A DNA stretch of 64,000 bases from Lentisphaerae bacterium RIFOXYA12_64_32 (GCA_001803235.1 MHBL01000431.1:1-64000), one strand, 5' to 3'. Counted from the first letter of the stretch, positions 8,407 through 17,720 are shown. The notes: generated by a model not told the origin, from the letters alone. Translations and numbers: made by a program.

Positions 8407-8869
8407 GACCGGCGGCGGGACGGGGCAAAGGCAAGAACAGCGCCGGCTGCGGGCGCGGCGAGGGCGGGAGGCCAGGGACGGATTGGGGTTCCGGGGCGCC
8501 AGGGGGCGCGGCGGCGGCTGGCGCCGAGGCGGGTTGGAGCGGGACCGGGCCGGCGGCGGCGGCCGGATGCCGTGCACGGGCCGCACGGTTCCTGAAATAC
8601 CCGGAATTACCGGGGAACCCGTCGCGGTAATCCTACGAACCGAGGACGGCGGGACAGTCCATCGCCTTGCGCGGCAGGCGGGGCCGGGGAACCGGGCGTG
8701 TCGAACGGGCGGGAGAGGGGACGCGCCGACCGTCGGTCCGGGGCGACCCCGGCGCTGCGCGGAGGCCGTACCACTCCGGCCATCCCGGACTGCCCGGCCT
8801 TACACCGGCAGTCACGGCGGGCCAGGGCCGGGCCGCAGGAGGGGCACGTGGAGACGGCCCGCGTTCGAG
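8407..8869. other. Gap without an intact gene
   Basis: There is no convincing gene. Bases 8585-8609 hold ACGGTTCCTGAAATACCCGG, a short repeat that recurs near 26297, 26363 and 37088. The rest is GC-rich DNA with only shadow frames. Confidence 0.45.
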
Positions 8870-9124
8870 ATGCGATGGCCGCGGCGGGTGATCCCGGTCG
8901 GGACGCTGGCCATCGGCCTGCTCCTGCCGGACGCCGGCAAGCTGGTCGACGTCGTGGGCCGGCAGTTGCGCGTCACGTTCGCCGGTGTCGAGTTCGACGC
9001 CGTGCCGTTGCCGCACCCGTCCGGCGGGTCGCCCTGGCACCCGACGGAGCCCGGCGCCATGCCGGTTACGCGGGCGATGCGGCTAATCGCCGAGCGCCAG
9101 GCGATCCATTTGCGCCGGGGTTGA
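8870..9124 (+). pseudogene. C-terminal remnant of a uracil-DNA glycosylase-like gene (copy 2)
   Basis: The frame reads MRWPRRVIPVGTLAIGLLLP, then VGRQLRVTFAGVEFDAVPLP and HPSGGSPWHPTEPG, and stops at 9124. The VIPVGTLAI and PLPHPSG elements fit the C-terminal half of uracil-DNA glycosylase superfamily enzymes, which remove uracil from DNA. The N-terminal water-activating motif is missing, and upstream codons in frame look like shadow sequence. This is a truncated gene, related to the shorter remnant at 1140-1292. The remnants are plus-strand, while all intact genes between them are minus-strand. Confidence 0.6.
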
Positions 9125-9196
9125 GCGGAGGAGCCGCGAGGGCCAGTACCACCACTTCCCCATGGAACACACTTGGGGCCGGTTTGCCCGACTGCC

Positions 9197-11014
9197 TCAT
9201 CCAACCAGGCCGGGGCCAACACATTCTCCGCCTGATTCAGCCTGTTTGCTGGCCCTTTTTCGCTTCGGTGCTGCCAAATGGACCAGCCCGATCGTACGAC
9301 TGGTGAACTCGTCAGCATGACGAGGCGTACCACCTGTCGCTTTCGCAAGCAGGACGCCGATCACCGCCTCAGGCTTGAAGTCCACCCCGACGGCATCATC
9401 AGAAGTCCGTCTTGACCGTACCCACACATACTTGACGAACCGATACGCAAACAACAGACGGATGATTCTGCGCGGGGTCAGCCATGTTGGCTGTTGTGAC
9501 GCGGTTGGGTGAATCGCCTCAGCGAGCCATTCCTCCTCCTGAGGCGAGAAAACCACGTCGTCGAGTTTGTCTCCTGTCTTGTCGCTGTCAGGTTTCTTGT
9601 GGTGATCGATGGACAAGCTCTTTAGGCCGATGTCCCAGAGAAAGGAACGGAGGCGTGGTCCGTGTACTGGAGGAACGACGATCTCCAGGGAGAAGAGCTT
9701 CTCGAAATATTCCTCTCGGTCCCGAGTCCGGTTCTTGATGACTCTGTCCAAGAACCGCTTGTCGACAGAGATGAAGGAGACGAGATGCTCCTTCGCGCCC
9801 TCAAGCGCCATGAGGGAGAAGATCTGGTCGATGATCTCAAGACACCGCCCAGGGGGACACCGATCGAGATTGTCGACGAAAAGGAAAACGCGTCGCCCCT
9901 TTCCCCCGCCATGAGTCATGGCCAAGAACAGATTCTGCAACAGCTTCTCCTGAGTGTAGGCGTACCCCAGGGCGGTGGTTGTGTCCGGCAGGCACAGTGC
10001 GCCCCTCATCATGTCATACACCATAGGGTGGCGGGCGAAATGAAGAATGCCCCGGGAGACAACCGCAAATGACGGGATGGCAACGGTGACGGACACGCAC
10101 CAACCGAGCAGACGGATAATCGTTGGGAAGCTGTAGTCCCAAAGACCGAAAGCACTGAAGGCCCCGAGGTATAGGGCAGCAACAAGCACAGCCAAGCCGA
10201 GAAAAGGCGCCAGCGTGGTCCAGATGACGTCACTCGTGTGGCGGCGGAGTGCCGCCCAGAAGAAACGCAAAGCCCCCAATGGTCTCCGGTGTTGCTGCTC
10301 GTACGTCCGGAAGAAGGCGTGAACAAGCCGTGGTCGGATATCTTCCCCGTCGGGGAAGCGGCCGGCATCGAACTCCACGATGTAGGCGGGCCCCCTTCCG
10401 GTGTAGTGTTTCCGTAGTGCAGTTCGGATCTGCTGGAGAACCTTGGTCTTGCCTGCGCCATAGCGACCAGTCACGCCAATCGTGAAAGGGGGCGCGGACG
10501 CGGCGTTCACGCCAACGCCCGCAAGGGCCTCCGCGATAACGTGGAATCCTGCCTGGTCTTCCCCGCCGTCCGGCTCCTCTCCTGTAATGGTGAGATTGCG
10601 GTCGCTTTGACGGACATAGAAGCCATGCGGGTGCACGCCCGCAGTATCGTCATCGACGGCCAGCCCCCCCGCCGAGGGCGTCGGTGTGGGTTCCACGACC
10701 ACCTCGATGGCGTCTTCCGACGTGCTGTCGCTGGGGAGCACACCCTGCGGACCACGAACGCCGCCAGTACCTGAGACCGCAGGCGAACTAGAGCTTCCAT
10801 CCTCGAACGCGGCGGACTGAGGGCCCGTCACGCCCGCTGCAAGGGAAGACGATGACGAGGACTGCGGACCAGTTGGTTCCGTCGGGCCCAAAGGGCTCCC
10901 GGGAGAGTCATCGGGTCCCGTTGTTCCATCATCGGCTCCTGACGAACTCTCCCCCGACTCTTCGTCCTCTTCAGACGATTCGCCTTCTTCCAGGTCGTCA
11001 TCATTTCCGGCCAT
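9197..11014 (-). CDS. KAP family P-loop NTPase with two transmembrane helices
   Basis: This 605-residue protein starts at ATG 11014 (MAGNDDDLEEGE). Residues 1-125 are Ser/Asp/Glu/Pro-rich with collagen-like GP runs (GPTEPTGPQ, GVRGPQG). Walker A is GRYGAGKT at 183-190. Two transmembrane helices lie at about 266-290 and 298-318, inserted inside the NTPase core as is typical of KAP proteins. Walker B is VFLFVDNLD at 377-385, followed by a segment ending FEKLFSLEIVVPP. KAP NTPases are membrane-bound STAND-like ATPases, and many bacterial members sit in defence islands. It is 84 bases downstream of the RelE-UvrD fusion. Its own effector is not evident. The low-complexity N-terminus is unusual. 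Confidence 0.85.
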   Translation of the reverse strand: MAGNDDDLEEGESSEEDEESGESSSGADDGTTGPDDSPGSPLGPTEPTGPQSSSSSSLAAGVTGPQSAAFEDGSSSSPAVSGTGGVRGPQGVLPSDSTSEDAIEVVVEPTPTPSAGGLAVDDDTAGVHPHGFYVRQSDRNLTITGEEPDGGEDQAGFHVIAEALAGVGVNAASAPPFTIGVTGRYGAGKTKVLQQIRTALRKHYTGRGPAYIVEFDAGRFPDGEDIRPRLVHAFFRTYEQQHRRPLGALRFFWAALRRHTSDVIWTTLAPFLGLAVLVAALYLGAFSAFGLWDYSFPTIIRLLGWCVSVTVAIPSFAVVSRGILHFARHPMVYDMMRGALCLPDTTTALGYAYTQEKLLQNLFLAMTHGGGKGRRVFLFVDNLDRCPPGRCLEIIDQIFSLMALEGAKEHLVSFISVDKRFLDRVIKNRTRDREEYFEKLFSLEIVVPPVHGPRLRSFLWDIGLKSLSIDHHKKPDSDKTGDKLDDVVFSPQEEEWLAEAIHPTASQQPTWLTPRRIIRLLFAYRFVKYVWVRSRRTSDDAVGVDFKPEAVIGVLLAKATGGTPRHADEFTSRTIGLVHLAAPKRKRASKQAESGGECVGPGLVG

Positions 11015-11098
11015 GGTTCACCCCATCGCTCATTTCCACGCTTCGTCGACCTGCTCGTGCCTGGCTCGGCCTGAGCCAGCACCGTCCGAGTGGCCTGA

Positions 11099-13186
11099 TC
11101 ACACCCGCGTGTCGTCCAGGAACTCCGACGCCGGCTCGACGCTCGTGACCAACAAATGGTCTCGTGCCCGGGTGCAGGCGACGTAGAGCAGGTGCCGCTC
11201 GGTGTCATACACTTCCTGCAAGTCGGCGTCGTCGCCGACCGTCTCGATGCGCTCCTGCAAGGGGAGGATCTCGTCGTCGCAGGCCATCACGACCACGGCG
11301 CGGAACTCCAGGCCCTTGGCGAGGTGCATGGTGCTGATCGAGACGTGGCCGCTGGCGGTCTCGACGTGTTCGTCGAGAACCTTGAAGGCCAGGCCCGCTT
11401 CCTGGACGGCAGCCCGCGCGCGGTCCAGTTGCGCGGCGGACCGGACGAACACGCCGAACTCGTGCGCCAGCACGCCGGCCTTGGCCCGTTCCGCCATCCA
11501 GTTGCCGACGGTCTCGACCTCGGCGTCTTCGCTCTTGAGCGCGAGAATCGTGGGCGGCGGGCCGTTGAACACGGACACCGTGTCGCTCCGGTCCTCGACG
11601 TTGCCGTCCACGTCGGTCACGACAGGGCCGAGCAGGCGGTCCGCCTGCGTGCGGATCTGGTGCGATGTGCGGTAATTGACACGCAAGGTGCGCGAGCGTC
11701 CCCGGATGTCCACGCCGAGCGCCTTCCAGGAGAAGGGCTGCTGGAAGATGCGCTGGCCCAGGTCGCCGGCGAAGAAGAGCGCGTTGGGCCGACCGCCGCC
11801 CAGGGCGGCAAAGAACCGGATATGCGCAACGCTGATGTCCTGCGCCTCGTCCACGACCGCGAAGTCGAAGACCACCTTCTTGCGCTTCGAGATCGCGGCT
11901 GCCAGCGAGATGAACAGCTCCGCGTGCGTGATCAGTTTGCGCGCCCTCAATCCTGCGCGAACGCGCTCGAAGATGGTCCACAACACCGTCCGCTGCGTCT
12001 CCGGGAGCCGCGTCTTCCGTCCCAGACGCACGACGTCGCGGTACGCCTCCCAGTCACCCAACTGCCACGCGTCCACCACTTGCTCCCATTCGGTGAGCAG
12101 GAAATGCAGGCTGAACTTGTGGTTGCCCACGGCCCTCGCTGCATCCTGGACCACCTCGCGCACGATCTCGCGGCTGACAAGCGTCGCCGCGCCGGCGTGC
12201 GTCTTGTAGAGCCGGAGCCCTATGGCGTTGAGGGAGTGAACGTCAATCCGTTCCGCAAGCCGGGGCTCGTTGCCCAACAGCCGACGCAGTTTGGTCTGCA
12301 ACGCGTTCGCCAGGGTGTCGGAGAAGGTCGTCAGCAGGACGCGGGCGTCGGCATGCGTGCGCGCCAGATGGGCGGCCCGGTGCAGGGCGACGATCGTCTT
12401 GCCTGTGCCCGCGGAGCCGGCGACGCGAGCCGGGCCGGTGTAGTCGCGCTCCACCCATTGCCGTTGCTCGGGGTGCAGGAAGACCGTCCACTTCTCCCAC
12501 GGGAAATCGAGGGCGCGCTGCAACTCCTCCACGTTCGTCATCACGCGGAAGCGGCGCTGGGCATCGGGATGGTCGAACGGATTCGCCACCACCACGGCGG
12601 CCTGGGGCGCGCGGGGTTTGCCCCCCGTCGCGAGTTCCAGCAGCGCCTCTGCTGCCTCGGCAGGCAGGTGGTCCGCCAGGGCGAGCAGCGTGTCCTCGGT
12701 TGCCTTCCGTGCGTCATCGAGCCAGTCGGCGGGCACGCCATACGCAAGGAGTTCGTCGTCCGCCATGTTGGCGAAAAGTGGCCTCTTCTGGACGGCCGGT
12801 TTCGGCGCCGCGGGAAGCTCCATCTGCACATAGACCGGGACAACGACCTCCGTGACCGTCTCGCGTATCTCGACCAACTGCGCGGCGCCCGTCTTGGGAT
12901 GCGTCTCCAGCCTGCGTCGCCGCGCCCAGTCATAAGCCTTGTCGTGGTGGCCAACGTAGCAGAGCAGAAGGCTCGTATCGCTCCTGTGAACGATCAGTCG
13001 GATGTCGCGCCCAACCCGCACCGACGCGAAGTTCTTGTCCTTCGCCTTGTCGAGCTTGTGGAACTGCATCCCGGGATGGGCCGGATTGAGCTGCAAGTCG
13101 AATGCCGTCGTCTTCACGGCTTTCTGCTCGTCGCCGGTCAGGCGCGCGAGGCTGTCGGTGAAGGTGTCGGCGATGAGAAGTTCCAT
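11099..13186 (-). CDS. RelE-like toxin domain fused to a UvrD-type (superfamily I) helicase
   Basis: This 695-residue protein starts at ATG 13186 (MELLIADTFTDSLARL). Residues 1-90 resemble the RelE/ParE fold, with FHKLDKAKDKNFASVRVGRD and the C-terminal strand LLLCYVGHHDKAYDWA. The rest is a UvrD-like helicase: Walker A GSAGTGKT at 257-264, DEAQD at 446-450, VNYRTSHQIR, HLAKGLEFRAVVV and VACTRARDHLLV. Superfamily I helicases unwind DNA 3'-5' using ATP. The N-terminal domain may bind or cleave RNA, or may simply be a binding module. The gene lies 19 bases after the 145-residue protein upstream, so it belongs to the same transcription unit as the TIGR04255 trio. Confidence 0.85.
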   Translation of the reverse strand: MELLIADTFTDSLARLTGDEQKAVKTTAFDLQLNPAHPGMQFHKLDKAKDKNFASVRVGRDIRLIVHRSDTSLLLCYVGHHDKAYDWARRRRLETHPKTGAAQLVEIRETVTEVVVPVYVQMELPAAPKPAVQKRPLFANMADDELLAYGVPADWLDDARKATEDTLLALADHLPAEAAEALLELATGGKPRAPQAAVVVANPFDHPDAQRRFRVMTNVEELQRALDFPWEKWTVFLHPEQRQWVERDYTGPARVAGSAGTGKTIVALHRAAHLARTHADARVLLTTFSDTLANALQTKLRRLLGNEPRLAERIDVHSLNAIGLRLYKTHAGAATLVSREIVREVVQDAARAVGNHKFSLHFLLTEWEQVVDAWQLGDWEAYRDVVRLGRKTRLPETQRTVLWTIFERVRAGLRARKLITHAELFISLAAAISKRKKVVFDFAVVDEAQDISVAHIRFFAALGGGRPNALFFAGDLGQRIFQQPFSWKALGVDIRGRSRTLRVNYRTSHQIRTQADRLLGPVVTDVDGNVEDRSDTVSVFNGPPPTILALKSEDAEVETVGNWMAERAKAGVLAHEFGVFVRSAAQLDRARAAVQEAGLAFKVLDEHVETASGHVSISTMHLAKGLEFRAVVVMACDDEILPLQERIETVGDDADLQEVYDTERHLLYVACTRARDHLLVTSVEPASEFLDDTRV

Positions 13187-13205
13187 GCTACGCCCGAGGA
13201 CACCG

Positions 13206-13643
13206 CTACACCGGTGAACGCTGGACCTCATTACGCAGGAGCGGCGCCCCGGCTGAACTGACAAGTTGGAGGGCGAGTGCTTTCTGCCTTGCCTTCTGGA
13301 GTGCCGGGTCGGCCTCGATCCATGGCCATCCTCGGATGGCAGCGTGGTATGGCGGCGGTTCGGCAGCGAGGACGTCTAGCTGGGCATCCCTGACGGCTCG
13401 TGCTTTGAGGATGGCCACCCCATGGAGGTTACGAGCGCCCGCTGCCTCAGCCCCAATTGACCAAAGTCGTTCCTCCGGCTCTCGGCCGTGCCGGGAAACG
13501 GACGTTTCGCGGCCCTTGACGCTTGGCAGGAACGCCGCGGGTTTCACCACCGTGGCGGTATACTGGTTACTCTGCGTGAGGAACCTGGCCAGATATTCCT
13601 CATCGCCGACGTGTTCAGGCAGCCCGGAGTCTAGAGTGCTCAT
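13206..13643 (-). CDS. Conserved protein of unknown function, partner of the TIGR04255 gene
   Basis: This 145-residue protein starts at ATG 13643, inside the last 29 bases of the preceding gene in another frame. Conserved-looking segments are EEYLARFLTQSN near residue 15, VKPAAFLPS near residue 33, RETSVSRHG, and PPPYHAAIRGWPW near residue 97. The pattern recalls a widespread family of small hypothetical proteins that pair with a second small gene. I recognise no enzyme motif. Overlap on one side and a 19-base gap on the other imply coordinated expression with TIGR04255 and the RelE-UvrD gene. Confidence 0.65.
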   Translation of the reverse strand: MSTLDSGLPEHVGDEEYLARFLTQSNQYTATVVKPAAFLPSVKGRETSVSRHGREPEERLWSIGAEAAGARNLHGVAILKARAVRDAQLDVLAAEPPPYHAAIRGWPWIEADPALQKARQKALALQLVSSAGAPLLRNEVQRSPV

Positions 13644-14163
13644 AGCCTATGACGGCCTTGATGGCAAAGAGGATTCGAGGAGGAATGGACACCCCGTCGA
13701 AGCTCTCCACACCGTGCCCGCAATCCGCCCCGTCCAGCCACGCGTAGGCCAGTCGACTACTGGGTCCCACACTCAATGAGAAGATGCGATGGGAAGTCTG
13801 AATCCAGTCCAGGGAGATTGAGCCGTCGGGTTCCGCGGCGCATTCGGGCAAAGGGAAACTGTCGGGTAACGCGCGCACAAAGTCCTTTGAGTTCCGCAGG
13901 GCGGTCCTATCTATCGGACAGGCATCGGCGCCATCCCAGCCCTGATCTGCGCAATCAGCGGCAAGTCGTTGGAGAAGAGAGAGAGCCGCCGCCTTTTCCC
14001 CAAACAGAGACTGCGAGTCTTCTGCCGCCTGTACCACAGCACCGGCCGCCTCCATCAGAGCTCCGGCTTCGTTCGAGACGCCACTACTGTAGCGGGCATA
14101 GCCGTTCAGTGCGGAGTAACCCAACCAGCAGACGCCTAAGGTTGTTGAAATAGGGTCAGACAT
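13615..14163 (-). CDS. Hypothetical protein between TIGR04255 and the 145-residue protein
   Basis: This 182-residue protein starts at ATG 14163 (MSDPISTTLGVCWLG), within the final 28 bases of the TIGR04255 gene. The N-terminal 50 residues are small and hydrophobic (YSALNGYARYSSGVSNEAGALMEAAGA, broken by Ser/Asn), which could be a membrane-associated or packed helical region. The middle is helical, and the C-terminus is mixed alpha/beta ending GYEHSRLRAA. I recognise no family. Overlaps at both ends strongly suggest translational coupling in a three-gene unit. Confidence 0.65.
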   Translation of the reverse strand: MSDPISTTLGVCWLGYSALNGYARYSSGVSNEAGALMEAAGAVVQAAEDSQSLFGEKAAALSLLQRLAADCADQGWDGADACPIDRTALRNSKDFVRALPDSFPLPECAAEPDGSISLDWIQTSHRIFSLSVGPSSRLAYAWLDGADCGHGVESFDGVSIPPRILFAIKAVIGYEHSRLRAA

Positions 14164-14912
14164 TTTTCGGTCAACGTCTTTCTGAAAATGCGGTTCTTCA
14201 GGGCTCTGAGTGCCTCGATCTTCGCCAGAATCCCGGCCCAGTCCCCTGGTTCGTATCGGTCCTGTGAAGCTACCCAGTTATCGAATATCACCGGCAACCT
14301 GTCACGCTCTGGAGGTTGTCCAGTCAACACAATACCGACTAGGTGCTTCGTGTCAACCTCAACAGCAGACTGTTGCTTCAGGAAACCGACCAATGTGAGC
14401 TTCTCTCCTTCTGGCAGCCGTGGGCCGAGCTTGAGGTAGTCATCCAAGTCGACCGCACCTGCCGAGAGAGGCAACATGATCCGGTTGATGTAGCGCAATC
14501 GAAGTAACTTGACCTGGACAGGCGACGCAAGCCTGACATAGGACTGCCAAGTGGCTTCGATCTCCGGAAGGTAATCGTCCAAGGTCGCGTAGGGCGCGAG
14601 CCGATTGAATGAGTAACCTTGGGCCCTCACTTGCACGAGTTGCTTCTCATCCGGAGTCAGGAACTGAAAGGCCCACACGTCCTGGCGCTCCTGAGAGAGT
14701 CGCGGCGGTTCCCCGTTCTTGCTCTCGAAACGGTGCTCCTGCACAAGTTTCGTCCGCACCTTGGGGTAACGGCTGCCATAGCACTCGCGGGCAGGCCCTT
14801 CGAGCGCTGCGATCTGCTGCCCTGGCGGCAGGTCGCACTCAATATCGAGGATCGCCTCGACGATCGGCGGGTACGGCAACTTGAACTCGTTGGCTGTCAT
14901 GGATTGAGACAA
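14136..14912 (-). CDS. TIGR04255 family protein
   Basis: This 258-residue protein starts at ATG 14912 (MSQSMTANEFKLPYPP). The N-terminal PYPPIVEAILDIEC, the middle QFLTPDEKQLVQV with GYSFNRLAPY, and RLRYINRI are typical of the sporadically distributed TIGR04255 family. Members have no assigned activity but often lie in accessory regions next to small partner genes, as here. The next two genes overlap it or each other by 28-29 bases. The mod stop is only 9 bases upstream, so the gene may be read through from the restriction-modification operon. Confidence 0.75.
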   Translation of the reverse strand: MSQSMTANEFKLPYPPIVEAILDIECDLPPGQQIAALEGPARECYGSRYPKVRTKLVQEHRFESKNGEPPRLSQERQDVWAFQFLTPDEKQLVQVRAQGYSFNRLAPYATLDDYLPEIEATWQSYVRLASPVQVKLLRLRYINRIMLPLSAGAVDLDDYLKLGPRLPEGEKLTLVGFLKQQSAVEVDTKHLVGIVLTGQPPERDRLPVIFDNWVASQDRYEPGDWAGILAKIEALRALKNRIFRKTLTEKCLTLFQQP

Positions 14913-14921
14913 TATAGCAGG

Positions 14922-17720
14922 TCAGTTGACCTTGAACACCTTCATCACCTCGTCGCCGAGGTGGTTGATGACTTTGACGGCGATGCGGCCCTTGGGCGGT
15001 TTGTCGAAGGGGCGAGACGTGTCGCTGTGCAGCGTTGCCCAGGCTTCTTCGTTGATCTCGGCTTTCAGGGTGGTCTTGAGGGCGCTGTAGGGATCGTTGG
15101 CGCCGAGGAAGTACGCTTGGCGGACGAAGAAGCTCTCTTCGTTGTAGTCGGTGTCGACGAACCAGCAGGCAATGCCGTCGGGGCCGTCGCTGCGGACTTC
15201 GCCGGTCTGCGGGTGGAACACGTCCACGCCGTTCACCTTCACGCGCAACTTGCCGTCCTTCTCGTTGAGGAGGGTGATGTCCGGCTCGCCGAAGATGACG
15301 AACAGGTTGCCCTTGCCGGTGTTCTTGAGGTCCTCGGCCATGTGCAGGTCGGCGTTCATGCGGGCCTTGAGCACGGGGAGTCGTCCGAGCTTGCTGAACT
15401 CCGTGGTGTGCGCCTCGTAGTTGAAGGCACAGGCGATCAGCACGTCGAACCCGGCATCGCCTGCCTCGCGGGCGGCGGCAACGAGGTCGGCGCGCTGGAC
15501 GGTGCCGAACTCGGGGCCGATGAAGATGGCGGCCCGTTTCTCGGTCTGGCCCTCCATGTACCGGCCGTCGGCGCAGACCAGTTCGCCGGGCCACGGCGTG
15601 AGGGCCGTGAAGGTGATGCGGTCATCCTTGTGCGCCTGCTGCACCCCGGCGGCCTTGAGGTTCTCCAGGATCATCTGCGGGAAGGTCTGCTTGGCACCGT
15701 ATTCGCCGCCGCTCTCCTTGACCTCCATCGGGTCGATCAACTCATCGTCCTCATCCACGCCCAGCACGCGGTGCGGGCTGAGGCTCTCGACGGTGAACGG
15801 ACCGGCCACACGGACCGTCTTCCTGTCCTCGTAGGGCTTGTCGTAGAGGTACTCGAACTCGGCCTTGGCGGCGATGGACGCGTCGATCTCCTTCTGCCGG
15901 GCGATGCGCGCCTGCCAGAAGGCAGTGATTAGTGGCTGAGTGGCTGGTGGCCAGTCCTTCGGTTTCTCCCTCGGTATTTCCCACTCCTCCAATTTCCTTT
16001 TCTGGCCACTGACCACTGACAACTGGCCACGGAGCGGTTCGAGTTCTCTCTCGAACCGCTCCCAGATGACATCGATCTCCGCGTTGTTGGCGATGGACTT
16101 GAGTGTGACGTGCGGCACGCGCTCATAGACAAAGCCGTGGCGGATGTTTCCGTGCACGGGTTGGGAACTCGGTGCGGTGCGGGTGATCTCGGCTTCCTTG
16201 ATCTGGCCTTCGCGGGAATCGGCCAACAGGTAGAACGGATAGCGCGCCCCCATGATCCGGGCACGCGCCAACGCCAGCGCCACGCGCGAGGTGTCAACCG
16301 TGATCCAGCGCCGCCCCCATTGTTCGGCGACATAGGCCGTGGTGCCAGAACCGCACGTCGGGTCGAGCACAAGGTCGCCGGGATCGGTGGTCATGAGGAG
16401 GCAACGCTCAATAACCTTGGGGAGAGTTTGGACCACATAGACGCGGTCAGAACCGAATCCGCTGATTTGAGTATCGGTCCAAAGGTTGATAATCGGGGTG
16501 ACAGAGTAGTCGTAAAGATAGTTCACGAACCGCAGAGTCTTTCCCTGAGCCAGAAAACGGTCGCACTTCTCCACCCTTTTCAGTCCGTCTGTGTGCGTCT
16601 TCCAGTGAGCGTTGCTCGAAGGAGAATAGGGCGTGCCTCGCCACTCAAATGGGAGGTCTCTTGCGGACGGTCCATCGGAGAACATTGGGTAGGGTTGCAT
16701 GATTCTCGCGCCCACGGGAATGGGGAGATCGCCGGACTTCTCGGATGCCGTCAATGGACGGCGGTTCCCGTTTGCCTCTTCAATCCATGAGTAGTTTGTG
16801 GCTCCTTCGTCACCAGGGCTCTTGGGCATGAACAACGCTCGGAATTTGCAGCTACGAACGTCCTTAGCAAAGAAAAGGATGTAGTCAGAAACTGCGGCAA
16901 TTTGCGCCGAACTCTGACCACCCGTCTTCTTGAACGTGATGGTGGCGATGGAGTTTGCCTCCCCAAAGACCTCATCCAGGACCGCCCGTACCCGATGCAA
17001 GTTCTCGTCCCCGATCTGCACGAAGATCGAGCCGGAATCGGTGAGCAGGTCGCGGGCGACGGTGAGGCGGTCGCGGAGGTAGGTGAGGTAGCTGTGGATG
17101 CCGTCGCGCCAGGTGTCGCGGAAGGCTTTGACCTGTTCCGGCTCGCGGGTGATGTGGCCGGCGTTGCCGTCCTTCACGTCGCGGCTGGTGGTGGACCACT
17201 GGAAGTTGCTGTTGAACTTGATGCCGTACGGCGGGTCGAGGTAGATGCACTGCACCCGCCCGCGCAGGCCCTCGCGCTCCGCCAGGCTGGCCATGACTTG
17301 GAGTGAGTCGCCGAGGATCATGCGGTTGGACCAGTTCTGGTCGTGCTGGTAGAACTCCGTCTTGTCCGCGCCCTTGGGCATACCGTTGAAGTCGGCGAAG
17401 AGGTCGAGTTGGGATTGCTCCGCTTCCCGAGCGGCCTTGGTCTGCGCCAGCAGGTCGTCAATGAGCACCTTGGGGTGGACCTTCTCCTGGATGTAGAGCG
17501 GCGGCGCGTGGACGACGAGGTCGCTCCAGTCCTGCTCATCCTTCCCGCGCCAGACGAGCTGCGGATCGAGGTCGGTGTTGCGCGGGTAGCGGATCGCCTT
17601 GGGGGCCTGCTGTTCCTTCTCAAGCACGGACTGGTACTCCGCCGTCGGGATGTTCTTCCGTTTGTCGGCGTCGTGCTTGAGGGTCTCGACGGACTTGGGG
17701 GTGGCGGGTTTCTTCGGCAT
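14922..17720 (-). CDS. Type III-like DNA methyltransferase (Mod)
   Basis: This 932-residue protein starts at ATG 17720 (MPKKPATPKSVETL). Motif IV DPPY is at 162-165 and the AdoMet motif DPTCGSGTT at 453-461. This order (catalytic motif first) marks a beta-class N6-adenine or N4-cytosine methyltransferase, as in type III Mod subunits. It would methylate the recognition site and guide the restriction partner encoded upstream (19369-22452). Residues about 565-600 (RGQLSVVSGQ and following) come from a palindromic intergenic-type repeat that has landed in frame at 15925-16035. The protein is longer than usual Mod proteins, partly because of a C-terminal extension of about 330 residues. The R-M assignment is confident; the site is unknown. 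Confidence 0.88.
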   Translation of the reverse strand: MPKKPATPKSVETLKHDADKRKNIPTAEYQSVLEKEQQAPKAIRYPRNTDLDPQLVWRGKDEQDWSDLVVHAPPLYIQEKVHPKVLIDDLLAQTKAAREAEQSQLDLFADFNGMPKGADKTEFYQHDQNWSNRMILGDSLQVMASLAEREGLRGRVQCIYLDPPYGIKFNSNFQWSTTSRDVKDGNAGHITREPEQVKAFRDTWRDGIHSYLTYLRDRLTVARDLLTDSGSIFVQIGDENLHRVRAVLDEVFGEANSIATITFKKTGGQSSAQIAAVSDYILFFAKDVRSCKFRALFMPKSPGDEGATNYSWIEEANGNRRPLTASEKSGDLPIPVGARIMQPYPMFSDGPSARDLPFEWRGTPYSPSSNAHWKTHTDGLKRVEKCDRFLAQGKTLRFVNYLYDYSVTPIINLWTDTQISGFGSDRVYVVQTLPKVIERCLLMTTDPGDLVLDPTCGSGTTAYVAEQWGRRWITVDTSRVALALARARIMGARYPFYLLADSREGQIKEAEITRTAPSSQPVHGNIRHGFVYERVPHVTLKSIANNAEIDVIWERFERELEPLRGQLSVVSGQKRKLEEWEIPREKPKDWPPATQPLITAFWQARIARQKEIDASIAAKAEFEYLYDKPYEDRKTVRVAGPFTVESLSPHRVLGVDEDDELIDPMEVKESGGEYGAKQTFPQMILENLKAAGVQQAHKDDRITFTALTPWPGELVCADGRYMEGQTEKRAAIFIGPEFGTVQRADLVAAAREAGDAGFDVLIACAFNYEAHTTEFSKLGRLPVLKARMNADLHMAEDLKNTGKGNLFVIFGEPDITLLNEKDGKLRVKVNGVDVFHPQTGEVRSDGPDGIACWFVDTDYNEESFFVRQAYFLGANDPYSALKTTLKAEINEEAWATLHSDTSRPFDKPPKGRIAVKVINHLGDEVMKVFKVN
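15925..16035. repeat. REP/MITE-like palindromic repeat inserted in frame within mod
   Basis: Left arm GTGGCTGAGTGGCTGGTGGCCAG-like and right arm CTGGCCACTGACCACTGAC-like sequences are inverted copies around a spacer of about 40 bases. The unit encodes QLSVVSGQ and continues in frame to ATQPLITAF, so mod stays open. Related CAGTGACCAGTGATC units occur at 45240-45345. The insertion falls between two domains of the methyltransferase. Confidence 0.6.

Noticed and set aside
11156..13261. Plus-strand frame of 701 codons
   Set aside because: It is antisense to the RelE-UvrD gene and shows no motif or ribosome binding site.
14619..15932. Plus-strand frame of 437 codons
   Set aside because: It is antisense to mod and the TIGR04255 gene.
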